Source: Roseivirga thermotolerans (lineage in GTDB: Bacteria > Bacteroidota > Bacteroidia > Cytophagales > Cyclobacteriaceae). Taken from it: a stretch of 64,000 nucleotides of DNA. Below, in pieces: positions 1-10,300 of this stretch (position 1 is its first letter; every line of letters starts with the position of its first letter). The stretch covers positions 558,001 through 622,000 of the forward strand of contig NZ_BNAG01000002.1 of the NCBI RefSeq assembly GCF_014653175.1, written 5' to 3'. The notes beneath the pieces are model-generated. The model had not been told where the DNA came from, searched no databases, and saw only the letters and a program-made list of their open reading frames with translations. A program made the translations under genes and the position numbers.

Positions 1-2
1 TA

Positions 3-323
3 GTTGAGGAAGGTAAAAAGCTAATGGCTAAAATGACGGAAGTAGAAGAAGCCCTCTACCAAACCAAGAATGAGTCAGGGCAAGATCCGCTCAACTTCCC
101 AATACGTCTCAATAACAAGCTGGCTGCGCTTCTTGGAGTTGCCGGAGGAGGAGAGTGGAGACCTACTCGTCAGGCCGAAGAGGTAAGAGTGGAACTGACT
201 CAGCAAATAGATGCTGAGCTGACTAAACTCCGAAATATTATGAACAATGATTTACCGGCTTTCAACAATCTGGTGAAGCAAAAGTCAGTAGACTACATTG
301 TGATTAAGAAAAGAGATAACTAA
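3..323 (+). CDS. C-terminal fragment of a VPS10/sortilin-like BNR-repeat secreted protein
   Basis: The reading frame is open to the left edge of the window, so only the last ~107 residues are present. The segment around DPLNFPIRLNNKLA followed by RPTRQAEEV and a terminal helix is what I remember from the C-termini of large Bacteroidetes glycosyl-hydrolase-like proteins with VPS10/sortilin (Asp-box) propellers; these are exported and about 1000 residues long. The propeller itself lies outside the window, so the assignment rests on this tail alone. The ATG at 24 is internal, not the real start. A clear Rho-independent terminator follows 17 bases after the stop codon. No T9SS sorting domain is present at the end. 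Confidence 0.6.
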   Translation, partial: VEEGKKLMAKMTEVEEALYQTKNESGQDPLNFPIRLNNKLAALLGVAGGGEWRPTRQAEEVRVELTQQIDAELTKLRNIMNNDLPAFNNLVKQKSVDYIVIKKRDN

Positions 324-340
324 CCTTTGCTGTTAATAGA

Positions 341-371
341 AAAGAGGCCTTTCGAAAGAGAGGCCTTTTTA
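341..371 (+). terminator. Rho-independent terminator
   Basis: A self-complementary AGGCCT core with flanking A-T and G-T pairs forms a ~10-bp stem around a 10-base loop, followed by a run of T. It lies just downstream of the partial gene ending at 323 and separates it from the kinase gene. Confidence 0.75.
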
Positions 372-421
372 ATTTCTACTCTCGACACCCTGTAATTTCA
401 GACAGTTTCAGATAGCAACCT

Positions 422-449
422 TTGCAAAAAGAAGGTATGTTTATAGTTG
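422..449 (+). promoter_or_regulatory. Putative Bacteroidetes-type promoter for the sensor kinase
   Basis: TTTG at 421-424, a 17-base spacer and TATAGTTG at 442-449 match the TTG-N17-23-TAnnTTTG consensus with one mismatch in the -7 element. It would give a leader of roughly 25 bases before the ATG at 482. Confidence 0.4.
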
Positions 450-481
450 ATTAAAGAAGACCCAACTCAGAATTACCTTAA

Positions 482-2593
482 ATGAAACGAATCAAATACT
501 GTAGAGGATTATCTCTCGTATTGATGGTGTTACTATCTTCCACCTCTCTTTTTGCACAGTCCAAAGTAGATTCCTTGTTGTCCGTTTGGCAAACCGCCAC
601 ACACGATTCAATCCGGGTAGAAGCAGACATTGCCCTTATGAACCACTATAGGGTTCCTAATTCAGACTCTGCCATTTACTATGGAGAGCGGGCCCTCAAA
701 ACGGCCAATAACTCCTCTTTGATTGGCCTGCCGGAATATAAAAACAGGGTGCTGACCTATTTGGGCCTGGCCTATGGCTATTCATCCGATGGAAAACGAA
801 AAGGGATTGAATACCTCAAACGAGCCATTCCTTACTTTCAAGCACAGAACAACCTAAACCAATTAGCCTATAACTATTTCTGTATTGGGTATTTCTTCGA
901 CAGTCATTTATATGAATACGATAGTGCTGTGGTCTATTTTACCAAAGCCACACAACTCAGCGATACACTAAATACAGCCTATGTGAGCGGAAGCTATAAC
1001 AACGGTGGTCTATCTCTCTATCGACTTGGCCGCTACGACAAATCGCTGGAATACTACCTTACGGCCTTAGAAATGAGAAAAGAGAAGGGGAGTGTGTACG
1101 ATGTAGCCTGCACTATTCTTAACATGGGCATGGCCTATGATAAGCTCAACCAGCCGCAAAAAGCCAAAAGTCATTATACCGAAGCACTGGCCGGTTTTAT
1201 TGAAGCAGGCCATGTGCCCAACCAGGCCGTGAGCTATAAGAATATTGCCGATGTACTCACCGCTCAAGACAGTCTTAGTAAGGCCCTGGAATATTACGAC
1301 AAGGCCGGTGAGCTTTTTAAGAAGGTCAACAGTACCTATCTTCTTTCAGACTGCTTTTTAAATATGGGTACCATTTACGTGAAACTAGGAGAGTACAAAA
1401 AGGCAGAAGATTTTTTGCTCAATGCAGAATCAACAGTACCCAAAGGGGCAAGCGATCGATTTAAAAGTCAGATATACACTCACCTGGCCCGTACCAAGAA
1501 AGCGCAGGCCGATTCGCTCTATGCCAACAACCGGTACTTAAAAAATACGGCCCTGCAATCAGGCGCAGTCTATGGAGAAAAAGCCTGGAGCCATGCCAAT
1601 ACCAGCAATTCGCTGGAGGTAAAAGTAATGGCGGCTCAAAGCCTGGTAGATATATATGATGAGCTGGGCGATTATGAGAGAGGTTTTCGCTATGCCAAAC
1701 TGCTAAACGAAGCCAATCTGGAAACAGGTGAAAAAACTCAGTCAGATGCAATGGCGCGAATGGCAACCGAATATGAAACGGAAAAAGTAGAAGCGGAAAA
1801 CGCGCTTTTACAGCAAACGCAAAGAACTCAAGAGGCTCGCCTAAAGCAGCAAAACCTCATAATTTATGGAGGTATAGTGGTGTTAGTGCTCATACTGGCC
1901 ATTGCTGTAATAGTTTACAAGAGTAGACAAAAGCTTCAAAAGGCCAACGCAGCCATAGAAAAGTCACTTTCAGAGAAAGAGGTATTGCTCAAGGAAATTC
2001 ATCACAGGGTAAAGAACAACCTGCAAGTGGTTTCCAGTTTGCTCGACTTACAGTCCAGAGGTATAGACGATGAAAAGGCACTTTCTACTTTTATGGAAGG
2101 GCAAAACAGGGTGAAGGCTATGGCGCTTATTCACCAGAAGCTATACCAGAACGAAAATTTGGCCACCATAGATTTTGCAGAATATGCAGATCAGCTTATG
2201 AACGAACTGGCCACCATTTATCCCTCAGCCGGGGGCGTAAAAACCAAAATAAGTGCCAATGGCGATGCCCGTTTCGATATTGATACGGCCGTGCCATTAG
2301 GCCTGATACTCAACGAGCTTATTTCCAATGCCTATAAGTATGCCTTCAAAGAAAACAAGGGTGAACTAAGCGTGTCTGTGACCTCTCTTGGGGAAGGCAA
2401 GCATCAGCTTACTGTGGCCGATTCGGGTGAGGGATTGCCGGCCGATTTCGATCTCACCAAAGCCAGAAGTTTGGGGCTTAGGCTGGTAAGAAGACTATCC
2501 AAACAGCTCTATGGTTCGGCCGAATATTATTATGAGCAAGGCAGTAAATTTATCATTACTTTCACCGATACTTTGGAAAGAAAAGCCATCTGA
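482..2593 (+). CDS. TPR-containing membrane sensor histidine kinase (HisKA_2 family)
   Basis: This 703-residue protein has an N-terminal signal peptide ending near FAQ, then a long array of tetratricopeptide repeats (about residues 40-420) that should lie in the periplasm. A coiled coil and one transmembrane helix follow at about 459-480. The cytoplasmic part starts with a HisKA_2 dimerisation domain, EIHHRVKNNLQ, with the phospho-accepting His at 507/508. It ends with a HATPase domain: N-box NELISNAYKYAF near 610 and G-box DSGEGLP near 647. The stop codon overlaps the start of the LytTR regulator (TGATG), so the two are translationally coupled and form a cognate pair. The signal sensed is unknown; TPR sensors usually read protein or peptide ligands. 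The class is certain, the physiological role is not. Confidence 0.93.
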   Translation: MKRIKYCRGLSLVLMVLLSSTSLFAQSKVDSLLSVWQTATHDSIRVEADIALMNHYRVPNSDSAIYYGERALKTANNSSLIGLPEYKNRVLTYLGLAYGYSSDGKRKGIEYLKRAIPYFQAQNNLNQLAYNYFCIGYFFDSHLYEYDSAVVYFTKATQLSDTLNTAYVSGSYNNGGLSLYRLGRYDKSLEYYLTALEMRKEKGSVYDVACTILNMGMAYDKLNQPQKAKSHYTEALAGFIEAGHVPNQAVSYKNIADVLTAQDSLSKALEYYDKAGELFKKVNSTYLLSDCFLNMGTIYVKLGEYKKAEDFLLNAESTVPKGASDRFKSQIYTHLARTKKAQADSLYANNRYLKNTALQSGAVYGEKAWSHANTSNSLEVKVMAAQSLVDIYDELGDYERGFRYAKLLNEANLETGEKTQSDAMARMATEYETEKVEAENALLQQTQRTQEARLKQQNLIIYGGIVVLVLILAIAVIVYKSRQKLQKANAAIEKSLSEKEVLLKEIHHRVKNNLQVVSSLLDLQSRGIDDEKALSTFMEGQNRVKAMALIHQKLYQNENLATIDFAEYADQLMNELATIYPSAGGVKTKISANGDARFDIDTAVPLGLILNELISNAYKYAFKENKGELSVSVTSLGEGKHQLTVADSGEGLPADFDLTKARSLGLRLVRRLSKQLYGSAEYYYEQGSKFIITFTDTLERKAI

Positions 2594-3318
2594 TGAGCCG
2601 GGTTAAAATTTTAGTTGTTGAAGACGAAATTGTAATAGCCGATAATATTTGCCTCATTCTGGAAGACCTGGGGTACGAAGTACTTGAGCCGGCTATTAAT
2701 TACGAAGAAGCACTGCAAACCATAGAAGCCGAAAAACCCGACCTGGCCATTTTAGACATTCAGTTGGGAGGGAAGAAGGATGGCGTAGACCTGGCCTGGA
2801 CCATTAAGGAGCAGTTCGACTTTCCTTTTATTTTTTTAACCTCCAATGCCGATGCGGGCACCATTGAGCGTGTAAAGAAAGTGGCCCCTCCGGCCTATCT
2901 GGTAAAGCCTTTCAAAAAAGACGATCTATATACCTCCATCGAATTGGCTTTGCATAATTATACCGAGCAAAAAAACAACACCAAGGTAGAGGAGGAGCTC
3001 CTCATTAAAGATGCCATTTTCATTAAAGAAAAGAATCTCTTCCATAAGGTTAAGCTTAGCGATATTCGGTTTTTACGAAGCGACCATGTCTATGTAGAAG
3101 TGCATACCGTTAGCGGGCAAAAGCACCTCATCAGAGGTAGTTTAACAGACCTTTCGGAAAGGCTTCCTCAAAACTTCTACAGAACCCATCGGAGTTTTAC
3201 TATCAATGTAGATCACATGGAGGCTATTAACTCTGCCTATGTGCTTATGAACAACGAGCAGATACCCATCGGAAAAAACTACCGGGACGATTTACTAAGG
3301 AAGATTCGTGTGGAATAA
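2593..3318 (+). CDS. LytTR-family response regulator
   Basis: A 241-residue two-domain regulator. The receiver domain (about 1-122) has the acidic pocket VVEDE near residue 10, phospho-acceptor Asp55 (AILDIQ), Thr83 (FLTS) and Lys105 (LVKPF). The C-terminal LytTR DNA-binding domain (about 140-241) has the typical RSDHVYVEV and FYRTHRSFTIN segments. It overlaps the kinase stop codon by one base. LytTR proteins bind direct repeats ahead of target genes, often for surface or exopolysaccharide functions. The giant surface-protein gene lies downstream on the same strand and is a reasonable but unproven target. Confidence 0.93.
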   Translation: MSRVKILVVEDEIVIADNICLILEDLGYEVLEPAINYEEALQTIEAEKPDLAILDIQLGGKKDGVDLAWTIKEQFDFPFIFLTSNADAGTIERVKKVAPPAYLVKPFKKDDLYTSIELALHNYTEQKNNTKVEEELLIKDAIFIKEKNLFHKVKLSDIRFLRSDHVYVEVHTVSGQKHLIRGSLTDLSERLPQNFYRTHRSFTINVDHMEAINSAYVLMNNEQIPIGKNYRDDLLRKIRVE

Positions 3319-3357
3319 AACCCTTAGAGCCCTTCAACTTGAACTGTGCGTCACCTA

Positions 3358-3872
3358 AGTAATATCCCACCCTCTATGGCATGCCTACCTCAGTAGCTAC
3401 CTTCGGCTGCACCTCACCCTAAATAGCACGTGACCGCGAAAAGCAAGTCACCCTAAAAAGTACGTCACCCTGAACTTGTTTCAGGGTCTACTCAAAAAGA
3501 ACACCGCCCTTAGTAATACGCCACCTCGAATAGCACGTCAGCCTGAGTAGCACATCAACTCGAATAGCGCATCACTCTAAATAGCACGTCACCCTGAACT
3601 TGTTTCAGGGTCTACTCAAAAAAAAACATCGCCCTTAGTAATACGCCACCTCCAATAGCACGTCAGCCTGAGTAGCACATTAACTCGAATAGCGCATCAC
3701 TCTAAATAGCACGTCACCCTGAACTTGTTTCAGGGTCTACTCAAAAAAACATCGCCCTTAGTAATACGCCACCTCGAATAGCACGTCAGCCTGAGCAGCA
3801 CATCAATTTGAATAGCCCATCACCCTAAATAGCACGTCACCCTGAACTTGTTTCAGGGTCTATTCAAAAAAG
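3358..3872 (+). repeat. Nested non-coding satellite: 17-bp monomers in a ~124-bp higher-order repeat
   Basis: Monomers of exactly 17 bases with consensus ARTAGCRCRTCANYYYR run head to tail (for example at 3529, 3546, 3563 and 3580). Five monomers (85 bases) plus a 39-base hairpin and A-tract segment make a unit of 124 bases. Successive units begin at about 3473, 3597, 3722 and 3845; the last is truncated. Degenerate 17-base monomers extend upstream to about 3358, where the array seems to decay. Each unit carries the hairpin CCCTGAACTTGTTTCAGGG (7-bp stem, 5-base loop). Length changes between units come mainly from the A-tract after the hairpin. A 17-base period is not a multiple of three and the frames are broken, so this is not protein-coding. 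Confidence 0.9.
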
Positions 3873-4308
3873 AACACCGAAAGCCCGCCAATCAGAAGAC
3901 AGTACACAAAGCGGTCCCTTGCGTTACAATGGCCTTTCCAGGTCTCTAAAGCTAGTTTTTCAGCCTTTGCTCCGGGCAAAAACTAAACCCGAAAAGGAGG
4001 AGGCTCAGAACAAAAATCACTACTTTCAGAACAATTGCTCAGGTTGCCAGCTATACATTATTATCTTTGTGCGCTTACTGCGTAAGCCTCAACGTCAATT
4101 TTTGCATTTCTTCCCTTTCACTCTGAGAGGGAGTTTCTGCCCTACCATGGTAGAGTGTCAAAAGCCAAATCGAGGCCCGAACCAAATAGAAATTATCAAT
4201 CAATTCACATTCAGAACAAGCCAGCCCTAGTTCAGAACAAAATTTTTCATGCTGTATAAACCATTGGTTTATTCGCTACTAACTATTGAATACCGAAACA
4301 TCAACTTT
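3873..4308 (+). other. Leader region of the giant surface-protein gene
   Basis: This stretch of about 430 bases holds no convincing gene; an open frame at 3919-4230 starts with TTG and shows no protein-like pattern. It contains TATCTTTG at 4062-4069, a match to the Bacteroidetes -7 element TAnnTTTG, which would give a leader of roughly 230 bases, although no well-spaced TTG lies upstream. A perfect 12-base palindrome CTACCATGGTAG at 4142-4153 lies in that leader and could be an operator or RNA hairpin. Confidence 0.35.
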
Positions 4309-7300
4309 ATGAATTTTAATCCTTTCATCAGACTCGTTGTCTTTGTTGGTCTTTTATGCTTTGGGAGCAACTCGCTTTTAGGGCAGGCAAGCAGAGATCC
4401 TTACACTACGTTACCTACGCCCATAGAGGTCACCTCCTTTCCTTACCTAGAAGAGGGCTTTGACTCAGATGCTACAGCCAACGGAACACCCATAGGTATG
4501 ATGGGCCAATGTTCAGATGTACCTTGTTGTTCGGGAGTGTGGTATAAAGTGACTGTTCCTTCTAACGGATCATTGTTTGCAGCTTTTGATAGGATGAATC
4601 CTTTAGGTACAGGCTTAAAGCTCTATAAAGCTGATAGCGAGAATATCACTGAAACATCGGAGCTTACTTATGTTTCATCTCCAATGAACTTCTGTGGCTT
4701 TAAAAGTACCATGGGGTCTGATACGGGTTATAAATGGTCAGAAAAGTATTTCTCCGAAGAAGCAAAGAATAGTGATGACTATGATGAAGACTGGGAGTCT
4801 TACTATCTAAGAGCTGATGCGATAGAATTTCCTGTTGACCTAAGTAGCTACCCAAGTAATGGTTGGAGGACTGATCGAACACTTTTAGTCAATGAACACT
4901 ACATTGAATCTGGTACCTATTGGATTTATGCTTTTAATACAAATCAACAAGCAAACCTTCAAGGCGAACCTTCACGCTTGGTGATTGATTTTGTTGAATT
5001 ATGTCCTGATGGTTTTACCTGTAATAATGTAAGCGAGACCATTTGTAGCTCAGAGAGTTTCACTACAACCGGAGGGCAGGTGATTACAGAAACCACCTCT
5101 GTTAAGGAAACCATCGGAACCACCATTACTACTTATAATATCACAGTCGATGAATCCATTACCTGTTGCCCTGATGGATTTACCTGTAACGAGGTGAATG
5201 TAACAGAGTGTGCGAATCTTTCCTATACCACTCCACTCGGTAATGTAATTACAGAAACAGGCTCGGTTCTGGACGAAGACACCAACGCCCAAACCAGAAC
5301 AGTATATAATGTCACTTTCGATAGGGCAGAAGTTGATTTAGATGTTTTTGTAGATGCCACCATTGCCGAATCAGGTAACGTAACCTATCAGGCCAACACC
5401 AACGCTACAGGTGTACTTTCCTTCGATAAATCACAGCAATTCTGGGTAGACCTAAATGCATTGCAAGATGATTTAGATGGAAAAAGCCGCTCTGTCTTTA
5501 TGTGGGTAAAGACAGAAAACAGTGTGAGTAGCAATCAGGTACTGTTTGCGGTAAATGCAGCTAACGGAGATAACCTGTCTTTCCTTTGGGTTGATGATGA
5601 TGGCAATAATCTGGAAGTAAACAGAGGGGGCACCACCAATGAGTCTTCATCGTACAACATGGGCGGTAACATCTGGCACTATGTAGGCTGGACCTACGAT
5701 CATACCACAGGTGAAACGGTAACTTATGTTGATGGTATAGAAAATGACCGATTTACTACCGGAACCTCCGTTCCAAATGCATCTGCACAATATTCATTGG
5801 GTCAGGAGTTTGATGGAGGTAGTACCAGTGATTTTTACAATGGCGACATGGCAGAAATCTCTGTATGGGACGAAGTGCTTACCGGGGCCGATATTAGAGA
5901 AGCCATGAAGGCCAAAATCAATAATGGCCATCCTAAATATGCCAATCTTGTGGGCTATTACTCCGTATTTGGAGATTGCAATGACGATACTGCCGTACTC
6001 AAAGACCATTCAGGCAAAGGGAATGATGGAGTAATGAAAAACAATTTTGTCATTGACTTCAGAAATGTTCAGTCGGTTGCTGGTTTCAATGCCGTAGACT
6101 GGTATGAGAATATTTCATGGAAAAAAGACGGAACAGAAGTTTCTACAGCTAATACCTTTACCACCAACGTGGAAGCAGGTAACTATACATTTACTGCGGC
6201 TCGCAGCTTTATTCAAAGCACCGACACATGGTCTATGACGGTAAATGACAATACCACTACGGTAGACCAAATTACTGACGAAACCCTGTGCTCAAACGAT
6301 CCCGTAACCCGGACGGTAACAACCAGTCAGGTGAATTATCTGGACTTTGAAGAAACCGAGAGCAATTACATTGAAGTGAACACTGTGGCCAATGCTTTGG
6401 TTGGAAAAAACCGTTCCGTCTTTATGTGGATCAACAAAGAAAGTAATATAGGCAGCGGTGATTTCAACAATGTATTTGTGCTTCAGAACACTGACATAGA
6501 CCAGGAGAGCCGCTTTTACTTAAGAGAAACCGAGAAGCTGGCTGTGTTTGATGGTTCCAGCCGAATTAACTCCTCTACCGCGCTTAGCAATGGCACCTGG
6601 TACCATGTAGGCTATACTTACGATCATAGCACCGGTGAAACCAAGATTTATGTAAATGGTACAGAAGAAGACAGTGGTACGCTCAATATGCCTGTTTCAG
6701 ACGGTTGGCTTGCCCTACTGGGTGCACGCCATAACGATAACAAACCGGAAGGGTTCTTAGACGGCAAGCTTGCGGAAATTACCATTTGGGACAAAGTGCT
6801 GAGCAACGAAGAAGTTTCTGCAATTATGACTGCTGCCCCGGCCCATGATGCCACTAATTTGGTAGCAGCTTATGGTACACATAAGAATATTGCAGACAAC
6901 CAAATGCGCGACCTTACCGACAACGGCAACAATGGCCTGGCCTCTCACAGCACCATATTTGTAACAAACCAGGAAGCTGAAATCACTAATTATGATGCCT
7001 CTGCTAATTATTCATTCTCTTGGAAAAAGGATGGTGCTGAATTTGATACCGATGCCACCGGCAACATAACGGTAGAAGAAGGTACCTCACAATATTCCGT
7101 AACCTATGGTACACCGCTATTCCAAAAATCAGATGACTTTAGCTTGAGCTATACTAATTTGATTCCTACCCAGCCTGTTTCGAAAACAGCGGGTGTATTA
7201 GGCAGTGTTACTTTCGAAGTGGAAGAAATAGCTGGAGCCACTTATCAGTGGTATGAAAAGAAGGACCAAAAAGAGTATACCAACCTAAATGAGATAAATG

Positions 7301-10300
7301 CATTTGGCACGGGAATAAACGGTAGGGGTCAAGATATTTTTATTCATGAGAATAATCTGCTGGTTGCTACAGGACGTGGTCTATACCTGAGCAAAAACCT
7401 GGGACAAACCTGGAGTTATTATAACGCTTTAACCAACGGGTTTTCAACATCAGATTATGTAACAAAAGTTTTTGCAACCGATGAAAAACTCTTTGCAGGA
7501 ACACTGGAAGGCCTCTCTATATCAGATGATATGGGCGAAACCTGGTCTACCGTATTTGCTAATGAAAGAGTCTACAACGTTTTTGAGTATGAAGGAGACC
7601 TTTATGTTGTGGCAGGAAAGGTTTACAAATCCGAGGATGGAGGAGATAGCTGGAGTACTTTTCTTTCTAATATGACTTACGGACATAATACCAGGCTAAT
7701 TAGCAACATCTTCTTTCATGGCAATACCATTTATGTTTCGAATAGTGGTGGATTATTTAAATCAGAAAATGGCGGTAGTACTTGGGCAGACATCTCTTTA
7801 AACTCAAGTGACTCCTATCTAAGGCATACTATTGCAGCAGATGATAATTACATCTTTTACTCCTTCAATTCTGCTCAGGACCTGGCGAGGTCTTCCGATG
7901 GGGGAGCAACCTGGGAGATAGTTTTTGAACGATCTAACAATGAGTCGGGTGCAGACTACATTGAAAACATAAAGCTTATTGATGGAGAACTTTATATTTC
8001 ACATTTAACAGCCCTCTATAAGTCTAGTGACTATGGCGATAACTGGGAGTTGGTCTTCGATATGGAAGCAGGTGATTATAGCTTCGGAGGTTTCGAATTT
8101 GTCAATGATGATATTTATGTAGTCCCCGCCCATCGAAACAATGTGGTTATCTATAGTGATAAGGTTCGTTTGTCTAATACAAATACTGGAACCAATCAAA
8201 TACAAGGAGCAACGTCCCACCAGCTTACCGTTTCGAACCTTAGCTTAGACGTTTCCGGATTTAAGTATTCTGTAGTAGTTACTAAAGATGGTTGTACGCA
8301 AACATCAGATAATGCCTCCCTCACAGTACTAGATGTGCCGGTCGCATTGTCCTATACTCCTTCTAAGGCAAGCACCGATATTGCTATCGATACCGAACTG
8401 AGCATTGAGTTTAGCAGGCCTGTCTCCAAAGGTACAGGAGAGTTGAAAATCTATGATTATGCTACCGATGCCCTAGTGCAAACACTTACGGCAGATGATC
8501 TGACTATTGATGGAACAACGGTTTCTATTACTTCCGGTGTTTCGCTGGATTATGCCACCCAATACTACGTTACTTTGAGTGCCAATTTGGTAAAGGATGA
8601 AAGCGATGTCGGAAACCTGGCTATAACCAATAAAGACACCTGGACTTTCCACACAGCGTGTGAGCCTTTGATACTTACACAACCAACAAATACTGTCGGG
8701 TATGTGGTAGGGAGTGCTACTTTCTCAGTGCCGGAGGTTTCAGGGGCAAGCTATCAGTGGTTCGAAAAATCAATAGGGGGAGGCACCTTTGAGGAAGCTA
8801 CAGAAATTACCAATATACCCGTACATCAGTCGGCATTTGCAGGGAACTACATTTCTTCCGTAGCGGCTACCTCAACTAAGTTTTTTGCTATTAACCGAGC
8901 CATTGTGCCGGGCGTTAGTGTGTTTGTTTATACCACAGATATGGGACAGAACTGGACCACGGTTCCCCTAGGGCAAAACGGGTTCCCCAATGCCTCATTG
9001 ATAACACAAGTTCGTACTTCGGGAGACAATGTTTATGTAGGTTCAGATTCAGGAATAAGTATTTCTGAAGACAACGGAGAAACCTGGACCACCATATCGG
9101 CCAATGAACGTGGCTTCCCGGATGTTCCTTATGTGGCTTCCCTTGCTGTAGATGCCTCTGCTCTTGTGGTAGGTACAAATCGAGGAGTGGGTATTTCAAA
9201 AGATGGAGGTGAAAGCTGGACCTTTGTAAGCACTCAAGAAACGGGTTTCTTAAGTCAGGAAGCGGTTGTAACGGTATCTAAATCGGGTGAGACAATATAT
9301 GCAGGTACAGGAAACGAAATCTCTATATCTAAAGATGGTGGTGAAAGTTGGAATCTTGTACTTACCTCCGATAATGGATTTAGCATCAACAACATTGTCA
9401 GACATATAACTTCTAGAGGCAGCAATGTTTTTGTTTCTACCAATGAGGGATTACTTATTTCAACAGACCGGGGAGACACCTGGACAAGTATATCCAGTAA
9501 TGAGCAAGGAATCTCAGAGTTTAGTTCGTCAGTAAGTCCAGCTGTCTATGACGGAACCAAACTATATGTTTCACCCAATGGAGTTGGACTGTTCGAGTCT
9601 GACGACTTAGGGCAAAGCTGGACCTCGATAAGCAATAGTTTAATAAGTGCTACGAATAAGATCAACAGGGTCGACTTGTCTAACAATGTAGTCTTTATTG
9701 TCAATGACGACACCAAGAAAGTATTACAGCTTAATTCAGACAAGTCTTTGGAAAACAACCCAGATAGTTCTGCCGATAACCAAATTCAAGGAGCTACTAC
9801 GGCTACACTCACCATTAATAACTTGACCGAAGATCTTGATCAATCGCAATACTTTGTAGTAGTCACCAAAGCTAACTGCGAAGAAGTGTCAAATACAGCT
9901 GTGCTAACTGTTTCAGCTTCGGTGGATTCTCCTGTATTGAATGACCTTACCCCGGCAGATGATGCCGTGGATGTAGCCACCAACACAGACTTCGAGTTTG
10001 TCTTCGATCAGGCCGTTGCTGCTCGCTCGGGAGACATACTCATTAAGCGCACTTTAGACGATGCTACTGTAGCTACCATTGCAGTAAATTCAGACCAGGT
10101 AACAGTCAATGGCACCACTGTACAGCTTTCGCTGGGAGATGTTACACTCGACAATGGAACAGAGTATTACATCTTAATTCCCGAAACCGCGTTTTCCGTA
10201 GCCAATACAGAGGTGTTCTTTTCAGGAATTGTCAATAAAGCCTCCTGGAGTTTTACCACCGAAGAAGCCGTGGAGGCACTGCCAATTACTTCTACCAACC

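Noticed and set aside
3466-3872. CRISPR-like array
   Set aside because: The repeats are 124 bases long, the spacing segments are themselves copies, and there are no unique spacers or cas genes nearby.
3358-3872. Coding tandem repeat
   Set aside because: The monomer length of 17 and unit lengths of 123-125 shift the frame, and stop codons occur throughout.
3919-4230. 103-codon frame ahead of the giant gene
   Set aside because: It starts with TTG, has no family likeness, and covers the probable promoter and leader of the next gene.
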